Of a stretch of 64,000 nucleotides of DNA, positions 16,739-25,445 are shown in pieces. The DNA comes from Betaproteobacteria bacterium (GTDB lineage Bacteria > Pseudomonadota > Gammaproteobacteria > Burkholderiales > Rhodocyclaceae). The notes under the pieces are model-generated. The model saw only the letters and a list, made by a program, of their open reading frames with translations, was not told the DNA's origin and did not search any database. Where the stretch lies: assembly GCA_016208425.1 (NCBI GenBank), contig JACQYA010000040.1, positions 1 to 64,000 on the forward strand, written 5' to 3'. The position numbers were made by a program, and so were the translations under genes. The first letter of the stretch is position 1; every line of letters starts with the position of its first letter.

Positions 16739-17347
16739 TCAGAGTAATGATGAAAACAGCGCGGAATGGCGCTGCCGCTGGCTCGCGGTATCAAGCCGGG
16801 AAGCGCCGACGACCAGGAGTAGTTCGTCCAGCGCCTGCTGTAGCCTGTCGTTGATAATAACATAGTCGAATTCGTCCACATGCCGCATCTCGTCGCGTGC
16901 GGCGGCGATGCGCCGGGCGACCGTTTCGGCGGAATCCGTGCCGCGTCCCGAAAGACGCAGTTCGAGGGTTTCCAGCGAGGGCGGCAAAATGAACACGCCG
17001 ATCGCGCCCGGGAAGATTTTGCGAACCTGTTGTGCGCCCTGCCAGTCGATTTCGAGCAGCACGTCACGTCCGGCGGCCATCTCGGCTTCTATCCAGCGCT
17101 TCGAGGTGCCGTAGTAGTTGCCGTGCACCTCGGCCCATTCGAGGAACTCGTCGCGTTCGAGCCGCTCGCGGAAAGTCGGCACGTCGACAAAATGGTATTC
17201 GCGGCCATCCGCTTCGCCCTTGCGCGGCGAACGGGTGGTAGTCGAGATCGACAGTCGAATGCCCGGATCTTTTTCCAGCAGCAAACGGACCAGCGTTGTT
17301 TTGCCGGCTCCGGAGGGCGCCGAGAGAATGTAGAGATGTCCGCTCAT
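16739..17347 (-). CDS. gmk: Guanylate kinase
   Basis: 202 residues. The P-loop SAPSGAGKTTL (9-19), the STTTRSPRKGEADGREYHF GMP-binding segment and the EWAEVHGNYYGTS motif are all present. It phosphorylates GMP to GDP with ATP in the cytoplasm. First gene of the gmk-rpoZ-spoT operon, reading away from the CoA-transferase gene over a 149-base divergent intergenic region that should hold promoters for both sides. No obvious Shine-Dalgarno sequence lies before the ATG. Confidence 0.95.
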   Translation of the reverse strand: MSGHLYILSAPSGAGKTTLVRLLLEKDPGIRLSISTTTRSPRKGEADGREYHFVDVPTFRERLERDEFLEWAEVHGNYYGTSKRWIEAEMAAGRDVLLEIDWQGAQQVRKIFPGAIGVFILPPSLETLELRLSGRGTDSAETVARRIAAARDEMRHVDEFDYVIINDRLQQALDELLLVVGASRLDTASQRQRHSALFSSLL

Positions 17348-17496
17348 GGTAATTGCGCGTGAAGATAAGAATGGCTGGATTGTACCTGCGACGCCCGCAT
17401 CTTGCCGACCGTGGCGGCGCCGTGTCGGGGTCTTTATCTGCCGGCAAGCGAAAAATGGTACGCTAGACCAACAGCAAAAAGAGTGAGGAGCATGTC

Positions 17497-19149
17497 ATGC
17501 CATTGGCGCCCCATCCGCCACCGGGCGATCCGCGGCAAGCCGTGGGGCGGCGCAACAAGATCGTCGGCGCGGCCGAAGCGGTGCGCAGGATACGCGACGG
17601 CGATACCGTTGCGACGGCCGGCTTCGTCGGCATCGGCTTCGCGGAAAACATCGCCGTCGCGCTCGAACGGCGTTTTCTCGGCCTCGATCCGCAGCCCCCG
17701 GCCTCGCCGGCCGGCAGCCCGCGCAACCTGACGCTGGTCTACGCCGCCGGCCAGGGGGACGGCAGGGATCGCGGGCTGAATCATCTGGGCCACGAAGGGC
17801 TGGTGGCGCGCGTGATCGGCGGTCACTGGGGGCTGGCACCAAAGCTGCAGCAACTGGCTGTGAGCGATCGAATCGAAGCCTACAACCTGCCCCAAGGGAT
17901 CATCACCCACCTGTTCAGAGATATCGCAGCCGGCAAGCCGGGCCTGCTTTCGCGGGTCGGTCTGGGAACCTTCGTCGACCCGCGCCACGGCGGCGGCAAG
18001 ATCAACGGGGTCACGAAAAAGAATCTGGTCGAGCTGAAAATCATCGACGGCGAGGAATATCTTTTCTACCGGACATTTCCGGTCAACGTCGGCATCGTTC
18101 GCGGCACGACGGCCGATTCCGACGGCAACGTGACGATGGAGCGCGAGGCGCTTACGCTCGAAGCGCTGGCTATCGCGATGGCCGCGCACAATTCGGGCGG
18201 CATCGTCATCGTCCAGGTCGAGCGCATCGCCGAGCGCGGCTCGCTCAACCCCAGGCAAGTGAAGATCCCCGGCATCCTGGTCGATTGCGTCGTCGTCGCC
18301 GAGAAGCCGGAATACCATTTGCAGACCTTCGGCGAGCCGTACAGCCCGGCCTTTTCCGGCGAGATCAGGGTGCCGATGTCGTCGATTCCGGTCATGGCGC
18401 TCACCGGGCGCAAGATTATCGCGCGCCGTGCAGCCTTTGAGCTCAGGCCGAACAATATCGTCAATCTCGGCATCGGCATGCCCGAAGGCGTGGCCAGTGT
18501 CGCCGCCGAAGAACAGGTGATCGACCTGATGACGCTGACGGCCGAGCCGGGGGTGGTCGGCGGCATTCCGGCTGGAGGGCTGAGTTTTGGCGCTGCCGTC
18601 AACGCCGAAGCGATCATCGACCAGCCCTACCAGTTCGACTTTTACGACGGGGGCGGGCTGGATCTGGCTTTTCTCGGCCTGGCGCAGGCCGACCGGCACG
18701 GCAACCTCAATGTCAGCAAGTTCGGCCCGCGTCTGGCCGGTGCCGGCGGTTTCATCAACATCAGCCAGAATGCCAAGAAGGTCGTCTTCGTCGGCACCTT
18801 CACCGCCGGTCACCTGGCCGTTGCCGTTGCCGACGGGGCATTGAAGATCCTCAAGGAAGGCGAAACGATCAAGTTCGTCGAAAACGTCGAGCATTGCACC
18901 TTCAGCGGCGAATACGCCTCCAAGCGCGGACAGCCGGTGCTCTATATCACCGAGCGCTGCGTGTTCCGGCTGATCGACAGCGGGCTGGAACTGATCGAGA
19001 TTGCGCCGGGGATCGATCTGGAGCGCGACATTCTGGGGCAGATGGCGTTTCGACCGGTGATCGCCCCTAATTTGAAAACGATGGACCCGCGCATATTCCA
19101 CGACGCGCCTATGGGCTTGCGCGGCGCGCTCTCGTTGGCGCTTGAATAG
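17497..19149 (+). CDS. Acyl-CoA:acetate/propionate CoA-transferase (YdiF/Pct type)
   Basis: 550 residues, alpha and beta CoA-transferase domains fused in one chain, as in E. coli YdiF and propionate CoA-transferase. The N-terminal half holds [16 protein letters not shown] and [14 protein letters not shown]; the C-terminal half holds [19 protein letters not shown] and the active-site segment [10 protein letters not shown], with the catalytic Glu at residue 350. The enzyme swaps CoA between short-chain acyl-CoAs and acetate or similar acids in the cytoplasm. Start ATG follows GAGGAG. The small exported protein gene starts 14 bases after its stop. Substrate range cannot be read from the sequence. 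Confidence 0.9.
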   Translation: MPLAPHPPPGDPRQAVGRRNKIVGAAEAVRRIRDGDTVATAGFVGIGFAENIAVALERRFLGLDPQPPASPAGSPRNLTLVYAAGQGDGRDRGLNHLGHEGLVARVIGGHWGLAPKLQQLAVSDRIEAYNLPQGIITHLFRDIAAGKPGLLSRVGLGTFVDPRHGGGKINGVTKKNLVELKIIDGEEYLFYRTFPVNVGIVRGTTADSDGNVTMEREALTLEALAIAMAAHNSGGIVIVQVERIAERGSLNPRQVKIPGILVDCVVVAEKPEYHLQTFGEPYSPAFSGEIRVPMSSIPVMALTGRKIIARRAAFELRPNNIVNLGIGMPEGVASVAAEEQVIDLMTLTAEPGVVGGIPAGGLSFGAAVNAEAIIDQPYQFDFYDGGGLDLAFLGLAQADRHGNLNVSKFGPRLAGAGGFINISQNAKKVVFVGTFTAGHLAVAVADGALKILKEGETIKFVENVEHCTFSGEYASKRGQPVLYITERCVFRLIDSGLELIEIAPGIDLERDILGQMAFRPVIAPNLKTMDPRIFHDAPMGLRGALSLALE

Positions 19150-19163
19150 CTCAGGAGAATCGA

Positions 19164-19511
19164 ATGTTGCGACGTGATTTGTTGTTGCCGCTCGCGCTGG
19201 CCGGAGCGCTGCTATCGTCGGCCGGCGCGGAGCCGCTGAAACTGGCCGGTTTTGACGACATGTCCTGCCAGGCATGGATCAAGTCCAGGGACGACGCGGA
19301 GCAGCGCGCGCGCTATGTGGTGTGGGTGCGCGGTTTCCTGAGCGGCCACAATTACGTCAACCGGAGCCAGCAGGTGTCGGCGATTTCGGGCGGCACGGTC
19401 GAACAGTATGTCAACCGCTACTGTAGCGAAAAGCCGCAGGGTAACTTCGGCGACGCCGCACAACGCTTGAGCGATCAGTTCTCCGGCAGAAATGCGCCGA
19501 TCACCAAGTAG
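19164..19511 (+). CDS. Small exported protein with two cysteines
   Basis: 115 residues with a signal peptide (about 1-22, cleavage near SAGA-EP). The mature part has a conserved-looking SCQAWIKSRDD segment and a second Cys in YCSEKP; the pair may form a disulfide in the periplasm. It contains WVRGFLSGHNYVN, a pattern seen in HdeA/Rap1a-like small periplasmic proteins, but I cannot assign it to a named family with confidence. A ribosome site (CAGGAGAA) precedes it and it starts 14 bases after the CoA-transferase gene, so the two probably share a transcript. Function unknown. Confidence 0.6.
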   Translation: MLRRDLLLPLALAGALLSSAGAEPLKLAGFDDMSCQAWIKSRDDAEQRARYVVWVRGFLSGHNYVNRSQQVSAISGGTVEQYVNRYCSEKPQGNFGDAAQRLSDQFSGRNAPITK

Positions 19512-19538
19512 TTAGGGCGGATATCAGGAGGCGTGACA

Positions 19539-21005
19539 TTGCTATCAGGTCTTGAACAAACCCGTTTGGAAGTATCAGGACGAACCGATGCGAAGAAAAA
19601 ATCGCAGCTCGGGCAATTTCTTACGCCGGCAAATACGGCATCATTTATGGCAGGGCTTTTCCCTGCATCGAGCGGTGAATGCCGCCTACTGGATGCTGGG
19701 GCAGGGATTGGTTCTTTATCGAGCGCATTTCTTGAAAGGTGCATAACTGGACATCTGAACTTCACAGAAATACAACTCAAGGCATTTGAGCTTGACGATT
19801 CTATACACGACGAACTTCAGAACTCTCTTTCGCCCTACATTCAAAAATGCCGCTTCTCTTTTGAGGTGATTGGAAATGATTTTATTGAAGAAGCAGTTAA
19901 TGCAATTCAGTTTCAGAAATACAATTTCACGCACGCCATACTGAACCCACCGTACAAAAAAATCGGAAGCAATTCAAGTTACCGGATGCTTCTTCGTGAG
20001 ACCGGAATTGAAACCGTCAATCTCTATTCGGCTTTCGTGGCGCTGGCCGTCGCGATGGCAGCTCCGGGCGGGCAGATCGTGGCGATTATCCCGCGCAGCT
20101 TCTGCAATGGGCCGTATTACCGCCCGTTCCGTGATTTCATCCTTGAACGTGCAGCCATCCGGCACATGCACTTATTCGAGTCGCGCAGCAAGGCATTCAA
20201 GGATGATGACGTGCTGCAAGAGAACATCATCATCCGGCTTGAGCGTGGTGGCCAGCAAGGGCCGGTAACGGTTTCCACATCGACGGACGACAGCTTTTCC
20301 GACCTTGAAATCCATGAACACCCGTTCGACCGAATCGTGTTCCCGGATGACTCCGAGCGGTTCATTCATGTGCCTGCATTGGCCGAAAAATCCATCGAGC
20401 TATCCCCGGTCATCCGTCATGCGTTGATCGATCTTGGCATTAAGGTTTCGACCGGACCGGTAGTCGATTTCCGGCTGAAAGAGCATTTGCTCGACATGCC
20501 CGAATCCGGCACTGTTCCCTTGCTTTATCCCGGCCATTTCAGCAACAGCACCACGACATGGCCGCAAGCTGGCATGAAGAAACCGAATGCGATCCAGCGC
20601 AACGGTGAAACCGAAAAATGGCTGTATCCGAGCGGTTTTTATTGTGTGGTGCGCCGCTTCTCATCGAAAGAAGAAAAGCGCCGGGTCGTGGCGGGTGTGG
20701 TTGATCCTGGCGCATTCGATGATGCCCCCATGTTGGGCTTCGAGAACCATCTAAACCTGTTCCATGAGAACAAGCGCGGCTTGCCGCAAGCGCTGGCGCG
20801 TGGGCTGGCCGTATTCCTCAATTCGACCGTTGTCGATGATAATTTCAGACGCTTTAGCGGCCATACACAGGTCAATGCAACCGACCTCAAACAAATGAAG
20901 TACCCGAGCCGTGACGCCCTGATTGAGCTTGGCGAATGGGCGATGCAACACGGGGATCTCACGCAAACAATGATTGATAACAAGTTAGGGACACTCACCG
21001 CATGA
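19539..21005 (+). CDS. N6-adenine DNA methyltransferase of a PstI/BsuBI-type (Eco57I-family) system
   Basis: 488 residues from TTG at 19539, chosen because AGGAGG (19526-19531) is 7 bases upstream; GTG at 19533 would be too close. Motif X region KSQLGQFLTP, motif I LLDAGAGIGSL (SAM binding) and motif IV NPPY (catalysis, in HAILNPPYKKIG) are intact. A C-terminal target-recognition part ends in NSTVVDDNFRRFSGHTQVNATDLKQMKYPS. It methylates adenine in a specific DNA site; PstI-like CTGCAG is a guess from the endonuclease next door. The gene is AT-richer than its neighbours, most of all in the first 500 bases, a sign of transfer. Its stop overlaps the start of the endonuclease remnant (ATGA). Confidence 0.9.
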   Translation: MLSGLEQTRLEVSGRTDAKKKSQLGQFLTPANTASFMAGLFPASSGECRLLDAGAGIGSLSSAFLERCITGHLNFTEIQLKAFELDDSIHDELQNSLSPYIQKCRFSFEVIGNDFIEEAVNAIQFQKYNFTHAILNPPYKKIGSNSSYRMLLRETGIETVNLYSAFVALAVAMAAPGGQIVAIIPRSFCNGPYYRPFRDFILERAAIRHMHLFESRSKAFKDDDVLQENIIIRLERGGQQGPVTVSTSTDDSFSDLEIHEHPFDRIVFPDDSERFIHVPALAEKSIELSPVIRHALIDLGIKVSTGPVVDFRLKEHLLDMPESGTVPLLYPGHFSNSTTTWPQAGMKKPNAIQRNGETEKWLYPSGFYCVVRRFSSKEEKRRVVAGVVDPGAFDDAPMLGFENHLNLFHENKRGLPQALARGLAVFLNSTVVDDNFRRFSGHTQVNATDLKQMKYPSRDALIELGEWAMQHGDLTQTMIDNKLGTLTA

Positions 21006-21436
21006 ACGACAAGAACGGCACCATCGAGGCCGCGCACCAAATCATCATTTCTTTGGGCTTGCCTCGGGCACAACAGAACGAGCGTTCCGCCCTTTGCTTG
21101 CTGGCCTTATTGAACCTGACGCAGGGCACGGCGTGGGTCGACGCACCTGATGTAGTGCTGCACTTCACCGCGAAAAATTGGCTGCTGCTGGTTGAGTCCG
21201 TTACCAGTCACGGCCCCGTCGATGGCAAGCGGCACGCCGAGCTTGCCAAGCTCTTTGCCGGATCGACTGCCTGGCTGGTCTATGTGACGGCCTTCCCGAA
21301 CCGGGCGATCATGGGTCGCTACCTTGGCGAAATTGCGTGGGAAACGGAAGTGTGGGTGGCTGATGCGCCGTCCCGCCTGATCCACTTCAACGGCGTGCGT
21401 TTTCTTGGCCCATACAATATGCGAGATGTAAGTTGA
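21002..21436 (+). pseudogene. BsuBI/PstI restriction endonuclease with a large internal deletion
   Basis: 144 codons against about 300-330 in PstI and BsuBI. The first 40 residues (to about LLALLNLTQGTAW) match the N-terminal helix-turn-helix domain. From residue 49 on, PDVVLHFTAKNWLLLVES to the end match the C-terminal nuclease part. The middle, about half of the protein, is missing without loss of frame; the junction lies near 21139-21147. The PD...E catalytic element remains (PDVVL and LVESVTSHG), but much of the DNA-binding domain and the start of the nuclease fold are gone, so activity is unlikely. The start overlaps the methylase stop by 4 bases, as in an intact system. The result would be an orphan methylase. 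Confidence 0.75.
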
Positions 21437-21448
21437 TGGAGCGCTGCA

Positions 21449-22264
21449 TTGTCCGCCACTGACCAAACCGGGGCGACGCCAGAGTCGCCCGAGCCGAATC
21501 CAGAGCAGGTTCCGAATTTACGCCCGCATTTTCGCCAACTCGCCATCCAGTTTGCCGCGGCGATCCTCGTTCTGTCGCTCGCCTGGCCGTATTACGGGAT
21601 GCGCAACGAGGCGATGCCGTGGCCGGAGAGCGCCTTCGCGGTTGGCCTCGCGGCCGCGCTGATCGCCGTTTTGACGCGCCAGCCGTGGTGGTGGTGCGCG
21701 ATCCATGCAGTTTTTGCGCCGCTGGCTTGGGCGGTGGCCGGGCTGGCTATCGACCCCGGCTGGTTCCTGCTGGCTTTTGGCCTGCTCCTGCTGGTTTATC
21801 GTGGCGCGCTCGACGGCCAGGTGCCGCTCTATCTGTCGAACACGCAGACCGCCGCCGCCCTTGCCGAGCTGACGGCAGACCGCACCAGTTTCCGTTTTCT
21901 CGATCTCGGTGCCGGCATCGGCAGCGTGGTCTGCCCGCTGGCCGGGGCGCGGCCGGAATGTCGGTTCACCGGGGTCGAGAACGCGCCCGTGACTTGGGCG
22001 GTCGGGCGCTTGCGCAGCGCCGGCCTGAGCAACTGCGACTGGCGCTGGGGCGACATCTGGCAGACCGACCTGTCCGGCTTCGACGTGGTCTACGCCTTTT
22101 TGTCGCCCGTGCCCATGCCGGCCTTGTGGCAGAAGGCGCGCGCCGAAATGCGTCCGGGAAGCTTGTTCGTCAGCAACAGCTTTGCGGTACCGGAGGTCGA
22201 GGCCGACGAGGTCTGCGGGGTTGAAGACCGGCGGCAAACGCGGCTCTACTGCTACCGGCTTTGA
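21449..22264 (+). CDS. Membrane-anchored class I SAM-dependent methyltransferase
   Basis: 271 residues from TTG at 21449 (GGAG 7 bases upstream). A hydrophilic start of about 30 residues is followed by about four membrane helices (residues 31-120) and then a cytoplasmic domain with SAM motif I (RFLDLGAGIGSVVCPLA), a FTGVENAP motif II-like acidic strand and DVVYAFLSPVPMP. The fold is that of small-molecule or protein methyltransferases; target unknown. Base composition is that of the host chromosome, unlike the two restriction-modification genes just before it. It starts 12 bases after the endonuclease remnant and is followed by a histidine kinase gene 16 bases on. Confidence 0.7.
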   Translation: MSATDQTGATPESPEPNPEQVPNLRPHFRQLAIQFAAAILVLSLAWPYYGMRNEAMPWPESAFAVGLAAALIAVLTRQPWWWCAIHAVFAPLAWAVAGLAIDPGWFLLAFGLLLLVYRGALDGQVPLYLSNTQTAAALAELTADRTSFRFLDLGAGIGSVVCPLAGARPECRFTGVENAPVTWAVGRLRSAGLSNCDWRWGDIWQTDLSGFDVVYAFLSPVPMPALWQKARAEMRPGSLFVSNSFAVPEVEADEVCGVEDRRQTRLYCYRL

Positions 22265-22280
22265 GCCGGCGGACGCTCTC

Positions 22281-24167
22281 GTGAAGCGCTGGGGAATCCG
22301 CACCCGCGTCCTGTTGCTCGCGCTGCTGCCGGCCGTGCTGATCGCCGTCGTGCTGGCCGGCTACATGGTGTACCGGGTGGCCGCCGACGCGGATCGCGAG
22401 CTGGTCGCCTACGGTCGCGGCTTGTCGCGACAACTGGCCGCCGTTTCCGAATTCAGCGCCTATTCGGGCGACCGGGCGGCCTTGGGGATCATCGCGGCGG
22501 CGGCACTCGACGAGACGCACATCACGGCGGTGGCGATTTTCGACGCCGATGGCGTGCCGGTCGCCAACAGCGGCCCGCCGCCCGCGCGCTTGAGCCCCCT
22601 GCCGCCCGGCCGGCAGCCGTCGCTGCTCGGCAGCGATGAGAACAGCCTGTTTTTCGCGGCGCCTATCGTCTTGCAGCGCGCCCAGATCGGCGACCTGCTG
22701 TTCGCCGAAAGCAGTGCGTCGGAACGGCAGCGGGAGGCGGCCACGCTGGGATGGGTGACCTTGAGAATGTCGCGTTCCGCGACGCGGCAACGCAAACGCG
22801 AGGCGGTATTCATCGCTTTGTTTTCCACTTTCGTTGTCTCCGTGTTTGCCGGTGCTCTGGCCATGGCGCTCGGGCGCCAGGTCACACAGCCCATCCTGCG
22901 GCTGGAAGGCGCCGTCGCCAGAATCCAGGAGGGGAATCTGGATGTGCGGGTGCCGGCCGATAGCGGCGGCGATTTGCAGCGCCTCGAAGATGGGATGAAC
23001 TCGATGGTGGCGGCGCTCGGCGAGAACCGCGAATTTCTCCAGGCGCGAATTGCCGCCGCCACGACCGAACTCGAACAAAAGAAAAGCGAGGCAGAGCGCG
23101 CCAACGTCGCCAAATCACGTTTTCTCGCCGCCGCCAGCCACGATTTGCGACAACCGCTGCACGCCTTGTCGCTGTTCGCCGCCGATCTCGGGCACGAAGC
23201 CGTCACGCCCGCGCAGCAACGCTTGAGCCGACAAATCAACGAGTCGGTGAGCAACATTTCGGAACTGCTCGACGCACTGCTCGATATTTCCCGCCTCGAT
23301 CTGGCGGATATCGTCCCCCAAAAAACCTGTTTCCCGGTGGGGGAAGTCTTCGCCCAACTCGAATCCGGCTATTCCCGCCTCGCCGGCGCCAGGGGTTTGC
23401 GCTTCCGTTGCCGCCCCACGCATCTGGCGGTCTGGGCCGATCCGGCATTGCTGGTGCGCCTGCTCGGCAATCTCGTGTCCAACGCCATCGCGTACACCGC
23501 CAGCGGCGGCGTCCTGGTCGCCGCGCGCAGGCGGGGCGACGGGGTGCATATCGAGGTGCGCGATAGCGGTGTCGGCATCGCTCCCGAATATCAGCAGGTG
23601 ATTTTCGAGGAGTTTTTCCAGGTCGGCAACGCCGGCCGTGTCCGCAACCAGGGCTTGGGTCTCGGGCTGGCCATCGTCAAGCGTCTCGCCGGCATACAGG
23701 GCCTGAAGGTCGCCGTGCGCTCGGCGCCGTGGCTGGGCTCGGTGTTCAGCGTGGTCTTGCCTCCCGCTCCGGCGCCCGCAAGCGGTTCGCCGGCAGCGCT
23801 CCCGGCGTCCGGTCCCGCGCCGGTTTCTCGGCGGCTGGCATTGTTGCGCCCGCAGACGCCGCAACTCGTCGAGGTGGCCGCTTTGGCCGAACGCTGGGGA
23901 ATCGCCGTCGTCTGGGCCGACTCGTGCGAAGAGTGTATTGGCATAGCCGGCTCCGGCGTCTCGGGAAAAGGGGCGGTAACGGTCGTGGCCGGCATGCAGG
24001 AAGGTTTGGCGCAGAGCATTCTGGAGCGCGCGGCAGAATGCGGCACCGCGCTCGTCTTGCTCGGCAACGCGGCAACCCCCAGGCCGGCCACCGCGCACGT
24101 TCTGTCGTTGCCCTTGCGTCCGGCCAGGCTGCGGGCGCTGTTGGGGCGCTTGATGTCTATAGCTTGA
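22281..24167 (+). CDS. Membrane histidine kinase with a degenerate C-terminal receiver-like domain
   Basis: 628 residues from GTG. Domains: membrane helix (about 8-30), periplasmic sensor region (30-165), second helix (about 170-192), HAMP (to about 245), coiled coil, HisKA with SHDLRQPLHAL (phospho-acceptor His), HATPase with NLVSNAIAYTASGG, RDSGVGI and GLGLGLAI. After a Pro/Ala-rich linker the last 110 residues resemble a receiver fold, but the phospho-acceptor Asp is not evident (ALVLLGNAAT). A start further upstream would overlap the methyltransferase gene. The convergent response-regulator gene overlaps its 3' end by 11 bases and is the likely partner. Signal unknown. Confidence 0.85.
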   Translation: MKRWGIRTRVLLLALLPAVLIAVVLAGYMVYRVAADADRELVAYGRGLSRQLAAVSEFSAYSGDRAALGIIAAAALDETHITAVAIFDADGVPVANSGPPPARLSPLPPGRQPSLLGSDENSLFFAAPIVLQRAQIGDLLFAESSASERQREAATLGWVTLRMSRSATRQRKREAVFIALFSTFVVSVFAGALAMALGRQVTQPILRLEGAVARIQEGNLDVRVPADSGGDLQRLEDGMNSMVAALGENREFLQARIAAATTELEQKKSEAERANVAKSRFLAAASHDLRQPLHALSLFAADLGHEAVTPAQQRLSRQINESVSNISELLDALLDISRLDLADIVPQKTCFPVGEVFAQLESGYSRLAGARGLRFRCRPTHLAVWADPALLVRLLGNLVSNAIAYTASGGVLVAARRRGDGVHIEVRDSGVGIAPEYQQVIFEEFFQVGNAGRVRNQGLGLGLAIVKRLAGIQGLKVAVRSAPWLGSVFSVVLPPAPAPASGSPAALPASGPAPVSRRLALLRPQTPQLVEVAALAERWGIAVVWADSCEECIGIAGSGVSGKGAVTVVAGMQEGLAQSILERAAECGTALVLLGNAATPRPATAHVLSLPLRPARLRALLGRLMSIA

Positions 24168-24816
24168 TGCCGTACTTCGCCACAGCAAGCAGCGCTTGGG
24201 TGCGGCTGGTCACGCCCAGCGCCTTGAAGATGGCGGTGATGTGGGTTTTTACCGTCCCGGGTGTCAAACCGAGATGGGCGGCGATCTCGCGGTTCGATTT
24301 GCCGCGCGCGACCAGTGCAAGAATTTCGATTTTGCGCTCGGTCAGGCCAAACTCCATCGCCGATACGGGTTTGCTCGGCGCGAGATCTGGCGCGGGGGGG
24401 CGGTCGGCGCCGAGCTTGACCGGCAGCGTGCGGTCGGGTTCGAAAATCCGCCCCTCTAGCACCTCGCGTAGCGCCCCGATCAGCCGGTCGCCGGAATAGG
24501 ACTTCGGGACAAAACCGGATGCCCCGTTTTTCAGCGCCCGGTTGACCGTGTGCGCGTCGTCGTAGGCCGAGACAATCACTACCGGCATCGTCGGATAGCG
24601 TTGCCGGAACATCGCCAGGCAAGCCAGACCGTCGAGTCCCGGCAAACCGAGATCGAGCAGCACGAGGTCGAAATCGTAACCTTCCTCAAGCAGCAGGACG
24701 GCGCGGTGGCAATTGGAGGCTTCAAAAACGCTAATTTCCTCGTCGAGCCGGCGCAGCGTTTGCACCAAACCTTCCCTGACCAGAGCGTGATCTTCGACAA
24801 TGAGAAGCTTTAGCAT
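24157..24816 (-). CDS. NarL/LuxR-family response regulator
   Basis: 219 residues. An N-terminal receiver with VEDHALVREGL, phospho-acceptor Asp in DLVLLDLGLPG and Lys in FVPKSYSGD, then a linker and a LuxR-type helix-turn-helix (LTERKIEILALVARGKSNREIAAHLGL, TPGTVKTHI). A phosphorylation-controlled transcription factor. It overlaps tail-to-tail with the histidine kinase at 22281-24167. Target genes are unknown. The receiver is complete, so the missing receiver Asp in the kinase need not matter for the phosphorelay. Confidence 0.9.
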   Translation of the reverse strand: MLKLLIVEDHALVREGLVQTLRRLDEEISVFEASNCHRAVLLLEEGYDFDLVLLDLGLPGLDGLACLAMFRQRYPTMPVVIVSAYDDAHTVNRALKNGASGFVPKSYSGDRLIGALREVLEGRIFEPDRTLPVKLGADRPPAPDLAPSKPVSAMEFGLTERKIEILALVARGKSNREIAAHLGLTPGTVKTHITAIFKALGVTSRTQALLAVAKYGIKL

Positions 24817-24930
24817 AGCCTTTGAGCGATGGAGGAACTATCCGCCAGTCTACCAGCCCGGATTGCGTCAGGCCGGAGCTCTGGAAAATTTGCTAAGATC
24901 GGCATGGCATTCATCAACCGGGAGACGGTT

Positions 24931-25380
24931 ATGGCAAAAGAGACTCCTGCGGGCGGCTCGACGGAATTTATAAAGAATTTGTGGGGCAACATGGGATTCT
25001 CGTTGCCCGGCATGGTGGCTCCGACCTTCGATGTCGAAGAGCTCGAAAAACGGATCAAAGATTTGAAGTCGGTCGAAGGCTGGTTGAAGATGAACCTGTC
25101 GATGCTGCAAATGACGATCCAGAGCCTCGAAATGCAATCGTCCACGCTGGTTGCGGTAAAAGCGATGGGGGCTGTGGCTTCCGCCCGGAGCGCTGGCGAA
25201 GCGGCGGTTGGGGGGGCGCCGCAAGCCGCGCTGTGGCCGTGGAGCCTGATGCAGCAAGTGCGGGAACAAACGCAGCAGAACCCGGCCGGGCCGCCCGCTA
25301 CCGGGCACGATCCCGTTCCCGCTCCAGCGCCTGCCGGGCCGCCCGAGCCACGGGCCAAACGGCCGAAAAAAGCCGCGTAA
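24931..25380 (+). CDS. phaM: PhaM-like polyhydroxyalkanoate granule protein
   Basis: 149 residues. The first 80 carry the PhaM signature: FIKNLWGNMGFSLPG, PTFDVEELEKRIKDLKSVEGWL and MLQMTIQSLEMQSSTL. The C-terminal part is an Ala/Pro-rich linker ending in a Lys-rich KRPKKAA tail. PhaM in Ralstonia activates PHA synthase and ties granules to DNA through a lysine-rich tail like this one. The start at 24931 is preferred for its GGGAGAC site; an in-frame ATG at 24904 is possible. No other PHA gene is in the window. Confidence 0.75.
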   Translation: MAKETPAGGSTEFIKNLWGNMGFSLPGMVAPTFDVEELEKRIKDLKSVEGWLKMNLSMLQMTIQSLEMQSSTLVAVKAMGAVASARSAGEAAVGGAPQAALWPWSLMQQVREQTQQNPAGPPATGHDPVPAPAPAGPPEPRAKRPKKAA

Positions 25381-25445
25381 TTTCGGATTGCGCCGCCGGG
25401 GCGATCCGATGCGTTGCGCCCATTGCTCCCGCGGTTGTTTGCCGG

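Noticed and set aside
17434-19275. Minus-strand open frame of 613 codons opposite the CoA-transferase
   Set aside because: Antisense to a clear enzyme gene; no domain.
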